Shown: one piece after another, positions 34,922-44,627 of the stretch
Layout of the letters: every line of letters starts with the position of its first letter
How positions within the stretch are numbered: the first letter of the stretch is position 1
Assembly (NCBI GenBank): GCA_945639195.1
Contig: CALZEE010000004.1
Coordinates: 1 to 64,000 of the forward strand
Source of the DNA: an uncultured Ignatzschineria sp.
Lineage (GTDB): Bacteria > Pseudomonadota > Gammaproteobacteria > Cardiobacteriales > Wohlfahrtiimonadaceae
Length of the DNA: 64,000 bases
Direction of reading: 5' to 3'
Position numbers and translations under genes: made by a program
Notes under the pieces: generated by a model
What the model saw: the letters and a program-made list of their open reading frames with translations, nothing else
Database searches by the model: none
What the model was told of the DNA's origin: nothing

Positions 34922-35692
34922 ATGAAGCTACTCCTAGTAGACATTGGCAATACGACTGCAGATTTTCGCGTATTTGATTTTAGTGATCATTCACTAACCC
35001 CCCTTATCAGACCCACGAGTCAAGATGAGGTTCTGAGTGATACGCCCACAATTAAGGCCAAGCTCGACGCTTTTGGAATTGCATTTTCTGCGGTTGTCTA
35101 TGTCTCTGTAGTCCCCCATCTCAACGATCTTATCCGTGCAATCGGCGCGGAATATAAGATTCCTGTCTATAGTTTACGCCATGACCTCCCCGTAGATTGG
35201 TCGCGATTCAAGCTCAATAATGTTCATCTTTTAGGGGCTGACTTTGTCGCAAATTTTTATGGCATTGAGAGCGCTTACGGCTTTAAAGATTGTGCCGTTG
35301 TCGCACTGGGCACTGCTACAACGATTTTTATCATGCAAAATGGCAACTTCATCGGCACGACGATCTCTCCAGGCATTCAATCAAGTCTTCGGGGGCTCTT
35401 CTCGCAAGCGGCATTACTATCAGAGATGGATTACGAACATCTTGAAAGCGAGCTAGGCTTTAATACCTTCGAATCCATTAGCATTGGCACTATCAACGGC
35501 CATTACTATATGATTGAAGGATTACTTGCCCGTATGCGCCAAAAATACGCCTTCGAAAAAGTCCTCTTTACAGGCGGAAATCTGCGATATTATGTCGATT
35601 CAGCAGAGACTTCTGAGATCATCTTTGATGAGACGCTGATCTTTAAAGGGCTCATCTATCTCTATGAGAAGATGACTCACTCACCAATTTAG
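34922..35692 (+). CDS. coaX: Type III pantothenate kinase
   Basis: The 256-aa product has the ASKHA-fold CoaX motifs: D-I-G-N-T-T-A-D-F near residue 7, V-S-V-V-P-H-L-N, L-G-A-D-F-V-A-N, A-L-G-T-A-T-T-I and T-G-G-N-L. It phosphorylates pantothenate in the first step of coenzyme A synthesis and replaces CoaA. lpxK starts 11 bp later, so the two share a transcript. Confidence 0.93.
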   Translation: MKLLLVDIGNTTADFRVFDFSDHSLTPLIRPTSQDEVLSDTPTIKAKLDAFGIAFSAVVYVSVVPHLNDLIRAIGAEYKIPVYSLRHDLPVDWSRFKLNNVHLLGADFVANFYGIESAYGFKDCAVVALGTATTIFIMQNGNFIGTTISPGIQSSLRGLFSQAALLSEMDYEHLESELGFNTFESISIGTINGHYYMIEGLLARMRQKYAFEKVLFTGGNLRYYVDSAETSEIIFDETLIFKGLIYLYEKMTHSPI

Positions 35693-35703
35693 AGGGAATA
35701 CCT

Positions 35704-36690
35704 ATGCTCAAAGCCCCTCAATTTTGGCAATCAAAAGGTTTTGTGTCCACACTACTGCTCCCGATCGCCAAGCTCTATCAGCTGCTTTCTCAAAGAGATC
35801 TTGCGAAAAAAGCGCGTCATGCCCAATCTCTCCCTAAACCCACAATCGTGATCGGCAACATTAATCTCGGGGGTACAGGTAAAACGCCGGCAACAATCGC
35901 GTTAACAATGGCGCTTCAAGAGGCCGGGTTAAAGGTCGGAATACTCTCTCGCGGCTTTGGTCGAAATAATAAAACACTACAGATTGTTTCAGAGCACTCA
36001 ACGCCGGAAGAGATTGGTGATGAACCTTATCTTATTTTCAAAAAAACAAAAGCGCCCATGGCAATTGATGCTAATCGCTATAATGCCGGGATAGCACTCC
36101 TGACAACCTTTCCTGATATCGATTGCTTTATCTGTGATGACGCATTACAGCATCAACAGCTTAAACGAGATATTGAGATTGTGGTTGTGGGTAAGCAGGG
36201 CTTTGGAAATGGCAGAATTTTTCCAGCAGGTCCCTTGAGAGAGCCGCCCTCTCGCTTACAAAAAGCTGATTATATTTTAAGCAATAATGCCGACATTTCA
36301 TATTTAAAGAAAACGACTGATAAACCTATTATTACGCTAAAATCAACACTAGGAACGCCGATTTCACTCACAGAATCTCAACCAATCTCCTTTGATGAAT
36401 TGAACAAAAAACCGCTTACTGCCATCGCAGGGATTGCACATCCTGAAAATTTCTATACTATGCTAGCTGAAAAGGGTCTTCATTTTGAGGTGTGTAGCTT
36501 TCCTGATCATTATCAGTTTACCGAAGCTGATTTAGACCCGATTAAAACCTCCATCCTTATGACCGAAAAAGATGCGACCAAATGCCGCCATTTCAATCGA
36601 AATGATCTTTGGGCTGTCCCGCTTGAAAATAAGATTTGTTCCCAATTTATTGATACACTAGTGGCTAAAATTCGTGATTTAACCAACTAA
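35704..36690 (+). CDS. lpxK: Tetraacyldisaccharide 4'-kinase
   Basis: The 328-aa product has the LpxK P-loop G-N-I-N-L-G-G-T-G-K-T-P near residue 56, L-S-R-G-F-G-R, and D-D-A-L-Q-H-Q-Q. The N-terminal amphipathic/hydrophobic segment fits its inner-membrane attachment. It phosphorylates lipid A disaccharide in the Raetz pathway. GAGGGAA lies just before the ATG. It is not next to msbA here. Confidence 0.94.
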   Translation: MLKAPQFWQSKGFVSTLLLPIAKLYQLLSQRDLAKKARHAQSLPKPTIVIGNINLGGTGKTPATIALTMALQEAGLKVGILSRGFGRNNKTLQIVSEHSTPEEIGDEPYLIFKKTKAPMAIDANRYNAGIALLTTFPDIDCFICDDALQHQQLKRDIEIVVVGKQGFGNGRIFPAGPLREPPSRLQKADYILSNNADISYLKKTTDKPIITLKSTLGTPISLTESQPISFDELNKKPLTAIAGIAHPENFYTMLAEKGLHFEVCSFPDHYQFTEADLDPIKTSILMTEKDATKCRHFNRNDLWAVPLENKICSQFIDTLVAKIRDLTN

Positions 36691-36972
36691 ATGTAACGCC
36701 CTTCTCTCATCGATAAATAGATCAATTGAGAGAATCAATGATATTGAACGTCAAGATTCAACAATCGTTGAATGATATTTTCAAGTTTTATCGAAATTAC
36801 CGCACTTTTTTAGTAAAATCACGCATATCATTGGGGATTTCACCACAATAACATGATGTTCACGCGGATGCTTTTGAAGTGATTTTAATAAAAAATTAAA
36901 TCTCCGGCAATTCAACGTGAATAACAGAAAAAAGTATTAAAATAGACAAGCAAGGCATATAGGGAGATTCTT

Positions 36973-37278
36973 ATGACTCAAGATAATTTCAGTTCTACAG
37001 CGACCTTCCCTTTAAGTGATCCTATGCGCCTTATCAGACGTTTATGCAAACATTGGGCGCATAAAATAACCACAGAATATAGTGATCAAGAAGGATTTGT
37101 AGACTTTGGAGATCATAAAACCGCCAAGCTCTATGCCGCAAATGGCACAATAACAATTAAAATTAAAACGCCTACATCAAATGATCTTAAAACCATTCAA
37201 AACGTCGTGGAAAGCCACGTTATTAGAATGATTCCTGAAGAAGAGATATCAAAGATCGAGTGGGAGTTATCCATATAA
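36973..37278 (+). CDS. DUF2218-family small protein
   Basis: A 101-aa protein with the pattern of DUF2218: R-L-I-R-R-L-C-K-H-W-A-H-K near the N-terminus and an alternating beta-strand core. Function is unknown. AGGGAG lies 8 nt before the ATG. rnr starts 14 bp after its stop, so the two are probably co-transcribed. Confidence 0.8.
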   Translation: MTQDNFSSTATFPLSDPMRLIRRLCKHWAHKITTEYSDQEGFVDFGDHKTAKLYAANGTITIKIKTPTSNDLKTIQNVVESHVIRMIPEEEISKIEWELSI

Positions 37279-37292
37279 AGGAACAACAATTA

Positions 37293-39686
37293 GTGAATGA
37301 TATAAAAAACAGTACAAAAGATTTAACCTATTTCGCTCAATACTTCGACAATGATGCCGAATATAGCGAACAGCTCGAACAATATGGCCGAGCTATTCCA
37401 AGCCGCAACTTTATTTTCGAGCTTCTCGAGAATCACCCTGCTCTCGACTTTAACGAGATTGCAGCAGCCTTTAAACTCCGTAAAAATTGGGAGTTAGACG
37501 CGTTAGAAAACCGTCTTAATGCGATGATTCGCCAAGGTACAATTTACCTTGATCAAAAACAAAAACTCCAAATTATCAATGAAGCCCAAACATTTGTCGG
37601 CACCGTTTCAGGTCATCCTGAAGGCTTTGGTTATTTAGAGATGCGCGGTGAACCCTCACTCTTTATCCCTCCCCATGAGATGAAAAAAGTGCTTCACGGC
37701 GATACCGCAGAAGCACTATTAAATGGCATCGATAATCGTGGTCGTCGTATCGCTAAGATTAGTAAAGTCGTAGAACATGGATTAACTGAACTTGTGGGTC
37801 GCTTCTATCGTCAAGATGGCCAAAATTGTGTGATTCCTGAAAATCGTAAGATTACACAAGAATTCTTGATCCCTGATGACAAAGCGCTCAAAGCTAAAAA
37901 CTTAGACATTGTCCAGATTAAAATCACGACCTACCCTTCTGACAAAACAATTGCGAGTGCAGAAGTTTTAGAAGTATTTGGGGAAGAGATGACGGTTGAT
38001 ATCGAGATCATGCAAGCGATCTTAGAACATAATATCCCGCATCAATTCTCTCATGCAACAGAAGCGGAAATTCAAGAGATCCCTGATTCTGTCAGTGAAA
38101 AAGAGGCAAAAGGCCGAAAAGATTATCGTGATCTTCCACTCGTGACTATTGATGGAATCACTGCCCGTGACTTTGATGATGCGGTCTATTGTGAACCTTT
38201 AGCGAATGGTGCTTATAAGCTCTATGTGGCGATTGCCGACGTAGCTCACTATGTAGAACGTAACTCTGCAATTGATAACGATGCATATCTTCGCTCCACA
38301 TCAGTGTACTTCCCGAATCACGTTGTGCCAATGCTCCATCAGAAGCTCTCTAATGGCATCTGTTCACTCAACCCTGATGTTGACCGTTTAACAATGGTTG
38401 CAGAGCTCACCATTGATCGTGATGGCGAACTCGTTGGTTATGAGTTCTTTGAAGGGATCATGCGCTCACATGCTCGCCTTACCTATGATCTAGTCCAAGA
38501 AATTATTGATGGTGATGGAGCGCTTCGAGACAGCTATGAAGCACTCGTACCTCATTTAGATCATCTTTATGCTCTCTATAAAATATTACGTAAAGCACGT
38601 AATGAGCGTGGAACAATCGACTTTGATACCGTTGAAACGCTGATTTTATATGACAATGATGGGGAAATTGATAAGATCGTCCCTGATGCACGCTTTGATG
38701 CCCATAAAATTATCGAAGAGTGCATGATCACGGCGAATATTGCAGCGGCAAAACTGATTGAGGCATCTCCTCTTTCAGCACTTTATCGTGTGCATCCAAA
38801 ACCTGATAGTAAGAAGCTCAATACGCTTCGTGAGTTCTTAAAAGAGTTTGGTCTTGGTCTTGCGGGCGCAGATACACCGTCCCCAATGGATTATGCAGAG
38901 ACATTGCAGGCAGCTAAAGAATTGCCGGCATTTAACATGATTCAAACCGTAATGCTTCGCTCACTAAGCCAAGCAATCTATCAACCTGAGAATGAAGGTC
39001 ACTTTGGCTTAGCATTGACTCATTATGCGCACTTCACCTCACCGATTCGTCGTTATCCTGACCTCATTGTGCATCGCGCTATTAAGATGATTTTACAAAA
39101 AGGGGATGTTGCGACTTTCTACCCAGAAGTACAAATGGTGCATATGGGTGAGCATACCTCAATGGCGGAGCGCCGAGCAGATGATGCGACGCGTGATGTT
39201 ATGGATTGGTTAAAAGCCAAATATCTCCAACGTTTTATTGGGGATGAATTCGATGGCAAGATTACTAGCATTACCAGTTTTGGGATGTTCATTGAGCTAG
39301 AGAATGTCTTCATTGAAGGCTTAGTCCATATCTCTAAACTCAAAGGTGACTTCTTCATCTATGATGATACGCGCCACCGTTTAATTGGTGAGAGAACCGC
39401 ACAACAATACCGTTTGAGCGATCCTGTACGTGTTAAAGTGGTTGAATCTAATCCTGAAACTAAGCATATCGACTTTGAGCTTATTTCACCGATTATTGAA
39501 GGGGGAGATCAGCGCAATAATCAAGATCGCCCGGTTCCTAAAAAATCACGTACTAAACGCACTGATAGCGATAAAGGCAAGAAGCCTAAACGCCGTAGCA
39601 GCAATCAATCAGGTCGTGTTCAACGAGATGATAAGTCTTCATCAGCGAAGCCTTCTCGTAAAAAACGCAGTCGTGCTAAACGTTAA
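37293..39686 (+). CDS. rnr: Ribonuclease R
   Basis: A 797-aa RNase II/RNB-family exoribonuclease. It has an N-terminal helix-turn-helix, two cold-shock-like domains, the RNB catalytic domain (I-D-G-I-T-A-R-D-F-D-D-A-V with the metal-binding Asp residues near 300), an S1 domain (F-D-G-K-I-T-S-I-T-S-F-G-M-F) and a Lys/Arg-rich tail. It degrades structured RNA 3' to 5'. The GTG at 37293 with AAGGA about 10 nt upstream is preferred over the GTG at 37260, which would overlap the DUF2218 gene. Confidence 0.95.
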   Translation: MNDIKNSTKDLTYFAQYFDNDAEYSEQLEQYGRAIPSRNFIFELLENHPALDFNEIAAAFKLRKNWELDALENRLNAMIRQGTIYLDQKQKLQIINEAQTFVGTVSGHPEGFGYLEMRGEPSLFIPPHEMKKVLHGDTAEALLNGIDNRGRRIAKISKVVEHGLTELVGRFYRQDGQNCVIPENRKITQEFLIPDDKALKAKNLDIVQIKITTYPSDKTIASAEVLEVFGEEMTVDIEIMQAILEHNIPHQFSHATEAEIQEIPDSVSEKEAKGRKDYRDLPLVTIDGITARDFDDAVYCEPLANGAYKLYVAIADVAHYVERNSAIDNDAYLRSTSVYFPNHVVPMLHQKLSNGICSLNPDVDRLTMVAELTIDRDGELVGYEFFEGIMRSHARLTYDLVQEIIDGDGALRDSYEALVPHLDHLYALYKILRKARNERGTIDFDTVETLILYDNDGEIDKIVPDARFDAHKIIEECMITANIAAAKLIEASPLSALYRVHPKPDSKKLNTLREFLKEFGLGLAGADTPSPMDYAETLQAAKELPAFNMIQTVMLRSLSQAIYQPENEGHFGLALTHYAHFTSPIRRYPDLIVHRAIKMILQKGDVATFYPEVQMVHMGEHTSMAERRADDATRDVMDWLKAKYLQRFIGDEFDGKITSITSFGMFIELENVFIEGLVHISKLKGDFFIYDDTRHRLIGERTAQQYRLSDPVRVKVVESNPETKHIDFELISPIIEGGDQRNNQDRPVPKKSRTKRTDSDKGKKPKRRSSNQSGRVQRDDKSSSAKPSRKKRSRAKR

Positions 39687-39717
39687 TTTCAACATATTAT
39701 CGTTTCTGCTTCAGACT

Positions 39718-39750
39718 CAAAAGCCATCGTGATCCCACGATGGCTTTTTC
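39718..39750 (+). terminator. Intrinsic terminator after rnr
   Basis: The stem AAAAGCCATCGTG / CACGATGGCTTTTT has a 4-nt loop and ends in a T run. Confidence 0.92.
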
Positions 39751-39912
39751 ACTACACGAAATCCTTAATATTTGCATCAAAAGATCATGAAGATAGATTG
39801 ATCCCTGCTTATGCGCTCGTTTATAATAAAGCTTCACAGTCTAAAACCGTTATATCCAATGCCTCACCTAAACAGACTTTTTCCTCTCCCCCCACTCAAT
39901 CCGCGATAACAC

Positions 39913-41007
39913 ATGATGACGCAATCCTCTCGAAAAATTATTCATATTGATATGGATGCTTTCTACGCTTCTGTAGAGCAACATGATCATCCTGAATATT
40001 TTGGCAAGCCCTTAGTCGTCGGATTCTCAGAAGGGAGAGGCGTCATTGCCGCAGCCAGTTATGAAGCCCGAAAATATGGGATTCACTCAGCACTTCCTAC
40101 CAAAAAAGCATTAGAACTTTGCCCGCACCTTCTTTTTGCGGCGCCCCGATTTTCACGCTATCGGGAAGTCTCTCAACATATTCGTAAAATATTTGCAGAA
40201 TACACCCCTTTGGTAGAGCCGTTATCGCTCGATGAAGCTTTCTTAGATGTTACGCATAACCTTAAAGGGATCGACTGCGCAAAAACAATCGCCTTAGAGA
40301 TTAAAGCGAAAATTCAAAGCACTCTAGGATTAACAGCTTCTGCCGGTGTCTCTTATAATAAATTTCTGGCAAAAATTGCCTCAGATATTCATAAACCCGA
40401 TGGGCTCTTTGTCATTACTGAAGAGGATTCCGTAAATTTTATTGCAACCCTTCCCATTGAAGACTTCTTTGGCGTTGGTAAAGTCACCGCAAAAAAAATG
40501 CACGAGTTAGGGATTAAAACCGGAGCCGATCTTTATCAGATGAGTCTTGAAGACTTAACGCATCATTTTGGAAAAGCAGGAAAAAGCTATTATGGATATG
40601 CGCGGGGAATTTGCCATCGAATTGTCGATCCTAATCAGCCTCAGAAATCAATCAGTGTTGAAGAGACTTTTTTTGATGATTTAACGATAAAAGAGGCTGT
40701 TATCGAAGAGTTTGAGATGGTTGCCCAAGAACTTATTACGCGCTCGCTTAATAGCCAATTTCTGGGGCGTAATTGTGCAATTAAAATTCGTTACAAAGAT
40801 TTCACGCAAATCTCTAAAAGCCATACCTTTCACTTTCCTCTCGGCAACGATCTCTCAATGCTTTGGCAGGTGACGCTCTCACTCCTCAACAAGATTGATC
40901 TTGATCCCGCACGAGGTGTTCGTCTTATAGGTCTAACGATTGCAAATATTGATCTCGATAAAAATTCGCTCAATAATGCCCTCAATCAGACACAACTTCC
41001 CTTCTAA
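39913..41007 (+). CDS. dinB: DNA polymerase IV
   Basis: A 364-aa Y-family polymerase. It has H-I-D-M-D-A-F-Y-A-S-V-E near residue 12, P-L-S-L-D-E-A-F-L-D-V-T (catalytic Asp-Glu) near 105, and the helix-hairpin-helix V-G-K-V-T-A-K-K-M. The little-finger domain follows, and a C-terminal Q-L-P-F peptide fits a beta-clamp-binding motif. It does translesion synthesis. No LexA-type box is obvious upstream. ATG 39916 is an equal start candidate. Confidence 0.95.
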   Translation: MMTQSSRKIIHIDMDAFYASVEQHDHPEYFGKPLVVGFSEGRGVIAAASYEARKYGIHSALPTKKALELCPHLLFAAPRFSRYREVSQHIRKIFAEYTPLVEPLSLDEAFLDVTHNLKGIDCAKTIALEIKAKIQSTLGLTASAGVSYNKFLAKIASDIHKPDGLFVITEEDSVNFIATLPIEDFFGVGKVTAKKMHELGIKTGADLYQMSLEDLTHHFGKAGKSYYGYARGICHRIVDPNQPQKSISVEETFFDDLTIKEAVIEEFEMVAQELITRSLNSQFLGRNCAIKIRYKDFTQISKSHTFHFPLGNDLSMLWQVTLSLLNKIDLDPARGVRLIGLTIANIDLDKNSLNNALNQTQLPF

Positions 41008-41016
41008 GCGCCCGCC

Positions 41017-41901
41017 TTAACTGATCCAATCTTCTGCCAATGCAGATTTCCACCAATTAAGCGCTAAACCTTCATCATGCGTTCGCCAAGCTAAATAGAG
41101 CGTCTCCTCCTTATGCATCTCCATAACAGGCAATTCGACTAACTCCCCCGATGCTAATGCCGGAAGTGCCATGCTCTTCGGTAAGAACCCATGACCAATC
41201 CCGGCTTTTTGCAGTAATAACTTATCTTCCATACTACTGACGGTGATGCGCTTCTGCCCCTCATAAACGCCGGCTGTACGAAGAGGCATATAGCGTGCAC
41301 TATCGGGCAATATAATGGCCGGGAAAGCTAAAAGATCAGGCTTGGTGAGCGGTTTATTATAGGTTACCAAAGGATGATCAGGCGCAACACAAAAGACAAA
41401 GGGTACCACGCCAATCGGATAAGTATGATAGCCACCGCCAGAGGGTCCTTCTCCAACAGCCACCACTAAATCTGCCCGAAACTTCAGTAAAGCCTCCCAT
41501 GCGCCCATCATCACTTCACGTGTGATATTCACTTCTGTATCAACTGCCGAGCCTTGAAATCGCTGTAGTAATGATGTCATTGTCTTTAAGGGAAATATTG
41601 CATCTAACGCGATATTGATCGACGTCTCAATGCCACTCGCCATTTTGTGCAAGCGTGTTTCAAGATCCGTTGCGGCAGTGAGAAGCGTTCTTCCCTCTTC
41701 CAGTAGAACCATCCCCATCGCCGTCAAAGTAACATGGGGACCATTGCGTTCAAAAAACTTTAACCCCATCTGCGCTTCAATTTTCGCAACACTATAAGAG
41801 ACAGTTGAAGGGGCTTTATGCAAAATCTCAGCGGCTTTTGCAAAGGAGCCTGTTTTAGCAATGGTATCAATTGTTTTAATCGCGTCTAAAGTTAACTTCA
41901 T
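41017..41901 (-). CDS. LysR-family transcriptional regulator
   Basis: The 294-aa product has an N-terminal winged helix-turn-helix (F-A-K-A-A-E-I-L-H-K-A-P-S-T-V-S-Y-S-V) and a periplasmic-binding-type effector domain. ATG 41901 (M-K-L-T-L-D-A-I) is chosen because family members start there and AAGGA precedes it; the frame is open to 41973. Convergent with dinB and divergent from the pirin gene, which is the likely target; the effector is unknown. Confidence 0.9.
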   Translation of the reverse strand: MKLTLDAIKTIDTIAKTGSFAKAAEILHKAPSTVSYSVAKIEAQMGLKFFERNGPHVTLTAMGMVLLEEGRTLLTAATDLETRLHKMASGIETSINIALDAIFPLKTMTSLLQRFQGSAVDTEVNITREVMMGAWEALLKFRADLVVAVGEGPSGGGYHTYPIGVVPFVFCVAPDHPLVTYNKPLTKPDLLAFPAIILPDSARYMPLRTAGVYEGQKRITVSSMEDKLLLQKAGIGHGFLPKSMALPALASGELVELPVMEMHKEETLYLAWRTHDEGLALNWWKSALAEDWIS

Positions 41902-42302
41902 ATCCCAATATTCCTTGTTAAAATTCTGTGCGTTTCCTACCAATGGTCTGTTAAATATCCCTACAGGTTCCATACGTCTATCCCGACGATACCGGTCTTC
42001 AATAATCGCCTATAAACATCAACGATGAACCCCTTAAAATAACGCACAATCATACCGAAAACTTATCATCGAAATTATCGTTGATAAAGCACAAATCAAT
42101 TCACTTCTTCTTTTCAAAAACATCGATATAATGTGATATATCAATAAGTAGTATAACAAACTGAATGATTTAAATCGTTCATTCAAATATCAAATCATTA
42201 AGATGTTTATCCATCCATCGAGCTTTAACTCGAACATCATCATCCTTGCGCCTTATATCACAAAAATGGATTACATCATTCTTATAAAGAAGGAGTTTTA
42301 CA
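41902..42302. other. Intergenic region between divergent lysR and pirin genes
   Basis: Four hundred bases holding the operator candidate at 42063-42087 and presumably both promoters. There is no open frame I would call; a 63-codon frame from 42203 runs into the pirin gene and is a shadow. Confidence 0.45.
42063..42087. promoter_or_regulatory. Candidate LysR operator
   Basis: TTATCATCGA and TCGTTGATAA are inverted copies with one mismatch separated by AATTA. Dyads of this size with AT-rich centres are usual for LysR-type sites. It lies 162 bp upstream of the regulator start and 216 bp upstream of the pirin start. Confidence 0.4.
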
Positions 42303-43022
42303 ATGATCAAAATTCGTTATGCAAAAGATCGCGGTCATGCAAATCATGGCTGGCTCAACTCTTGGCATACCTTTTCATTTGCCAATTACTTTAATCCTGA
42401 AGAAGTAGGATTCTCCGATCTATTAGTCATTAATGATGATACTATCAGTGCCGGCCGTGGATTTGGAGAGCATCCTCATAATGACATGGAAATCTTTAGC
42501 TACGTCCTACAAGGTGCACTCAGCCATCAAGATTCCATGGGGAATGGTTCTACCATTTATGCCGGCGATATCCAACTCATGAGCGCGGGTTCTGGCGTTG
42601 TACATAGTGAAATGAATGGATCAGATAAAGAGGCTGCTCACTTCCTACAGATCTGGATTGTGCCCAATGTGAAAAGAGCAACGCCTCGCTATCAACAGAT
42701 TCATCTTTCAGATGCCGAGAAACAGGGAAAATTGAAGCTCATCATCTCCCCGGATGAAAATGATGGTGCGATGGATATCCGTCAAGATACACGCATTTAT
42801 GCCGGTAGATTCGATCAAACAGATGACTTTACTTTTGAGCTTGATCCTACGCGTTACTACTATCTGCATATTGCAACAGGCTCCGTCATCGTCAACGGGC
42901 ATACTTTTAATGCCGGCGATGGTGCCCGGATTCGTAAAGAAAAAGCGCTCCATTTTACAAAAGGTAAGGATGCAGAGCTACTGCTCTTTGATCTTCGTCC
43001 AGAAGAGCGCCCAATACGATAA
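42303..43022 (+). CDS. Pirin family protein (YhhW-like)
   Basis: A 239-aa bicupin. The metal-binding motif H-P-H-N-D-M-E-I near residue 58, with the later H-S-E-M-N, matches pirins such as E. coli YhhW, which have quercetin 2,3-dioxygenase activity in vitro. AAGGAG lies 8 nt before the ATG. It is probably controlled by the divergent LysR regulator. Confidence 0.92.
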   Translation: MIKIRYAKDRGHANHGWLNSWHTFSFANYFNPEEVGFSDLLVINDDTISAGRGFGEHPHNDMEIFSYVLQGALSHQDSMGNGSTIYAGDIQLMSAGSGVVHSEMNGSDKEAAHFLQIWIVPNVKRATPRYQQIHLSDAEKQGKLKLIISPDENDGAMDIRQDTRIYAGRFDQTDDFTFELDPTRYYYLHIATGSVIVNGHTFNAGDGARIRKEKALHFTKGKDAELLLFDLRPEERPIR

Positions 43023-43082
43023 TACGTCATATAATGCCGGCAAAATCGCCGTGTATCAGCCCTTATTTTTATGACATAAAGA

Positions 43083-43118
43083 AAAAAGCGATGAGCCCCG
43101 AAAGGCTCATCGCTTTAT
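43083..43118. terminator. Intrinsic terminator after the pirin gene
   Basis: AAGCGATGAGCC / GGCTCATCGCTT stem with a 6-nt loop; A and T runs flank both sides. Confidence 0.9.
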
Positions 43119-43214
43119 CTTATTTGAAATCCCCATTACGCTTGATTGGTCCCCTCTGCGATTAATCAGTGAATAAGGTGATTAAGCAGTCCGAATCAAT
43201 TGTAAAAGGAGTCA

Positions 43215-43358
43215 CTACAACGTGCAAGCACCACCAGCACATCCTGTATCTTCGATTTCTTCAGGTTCTGAAGCATCGATAGGATTTGCGGAGTTACCAG
43301 CGACGCCATCGTAGAGATTATCAAGATCAAAGGTTAAATCATCTAACTCATCACTCAT
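43215..43358 (-). CDS. 47-aa acidic peptide with a Cys-Gly-rich C-terminus
   Basis: A short frame with a strong ribosome site (AAGGAG 6-10 nt before the ATG). The product begins M-S-D-E-L-D-D-L-T-F-D-L-D-N-L, is very acidic throughout, and ends T-G-C-A-G-G-A-C-T-L. The pattern of acidic leader plus short Cys/Gly tail resembles precursor peptides of modified peptides or small metal-binding proteins, but no modification enzyme is next to it. It stands alone between the pirin terminator and the DUF817 gene. I do not recognise the family. Confidence 0.7.
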   Translation of the reverse strand: MSDELDDLTFDLDNLYDGVAGNSANPIDASEPEEIEDTGCAGGACTL

Positions 43359-43636
43359 TTTTGCTCTCCTTCAAAATTAGAGAGGTATTATAATCAATTA
43401 TCGCGATAAAATCTGAGCATTTACTATTTTCCACGCAATTTTTATCATGTGAATATTGACCAATATAACTTATAAAGTGTGTAATCGCCCTAATCGCAAA
43501 CATCTTCCCCTTTGCCTTAAGTCTTAGATCAATATCAAGAATTTAAGCGATCTTCAAAAAAATTGTATAAAACAGGTCTATTATTCGCATAAAATCACGC
43601 ATAATTTATGAAATACTCCGGCAGTTATCCTTTCGG

Positions 43637-44410
43637 CTATTCTGTAGCTTGGGTAACAGGATAAAGTCCATAAACAATCGCAAGCGCCGTTAGTACCAGT
43701 AAATACCATGAGATAATCTTTTGAAAAGAGACCATCTCCCAAAGATCTTCCTGATGAGGATACGTCCAAATCGTATAAAATGTCCCGATATTTTCTGCAA
43801 TCCAGAGCAATAAACCTAAGAGCATTAAGAGGACAAGATACGGAATTTGTATGCTGCCTGTTGAGATCTCAAAGCGGATTTTTGTTTTGGCAAAGACAAT
43901 CATACTCAAACCCAAAATTCCCCATCGTAAATCCCACATATAATGATGGGTTATAAAGTTCAGGTAAGCGAGGACGGCTAACAATAATATCCAGCGATAG
44001 CGCGGAAAATGCGTAAAAGTGCAATGGAAATTCCGCTGAAAACGGAGAATATACGATCCCACAGATGCGTACATAAAGCCCGTGAAAAGTGGAACCCCAT
44101 AGAGATATAAAATCCCTGCCTGCGAATAACTCCAGGACCCCATCTTTGTTTTAAATATCTCCATGAGCATGCCCAGAAAATGGAAAATAAAGATCATCAT
44201 TGATTCGCGCAATGTCTCGATTTTAAAGAGAAGGAAAAGCCCTTGCAGGAAAATTGCCGAAAGTGCTAAAAAATCATAACGCCCAAACCAGAGCCCCTTA
44301 GGATAAAAGAGCGCTGTGAGGGCAATTAATAGCAGTAACGAGATCCCAAAAATACAGCTATCTAATTGCTTATAGCTGAACTCAAAAATCCCTAGTAACA
44401 GTCGTTTCAT
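43637..44410 (-). CDS. DUF817 (YoaT-like) membrane protein
   Basis: A 257-aa protein with about eight hydrophobic segments and conserved-looking stretches G-S-W-S-Y-S-Q-A-G and Y-A-S-V-G-S-Y. I place it in DUF817. Function is unknown. The ribosome site is weak. Single gene on the minus strand. Confidence 0.75.
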   Translation of the reverse strand: MKRLLLGIFEFSYKQLDSCIFGISLLLLIALTALFYPKGLWFGRYDFLALSAIFLQGLFLLFKIETLRESMMIFIFHFLGMLMEIFKTKMGSWSYSQAGILYLYGVPLFTGFMYASVGSYILRFQRNFHCTFTHFPRYRWILLLAVLAYLNFITHHYMWDLRWGILGLSMIVFAKTKIRFEISTGSIQIPYLVLLMLLGLLLWIAENIGTFYTIWTYPHQEDLWEMVSFQKIISWYLLVLTALAIVYGLYPVTQATE

Positions 44411-44627
44411 AGCCCGCTAGTCTACCTAAATCTACAGCGAATCACCATCTCAATTCTTATACGCTGACTCGTACCGCTCAGTTTTACAAAAGTATAACGT
44501 TCCCACGACATTAGAAACATCATCAACCATCTTTATCCTCAAAAATATTGTATGCTATCAAGATGGTAGTACAGAATTAAGAAATAAGGGATTCTTTACA
44601 CCCACAATATTAATAAAGGGAATAATC

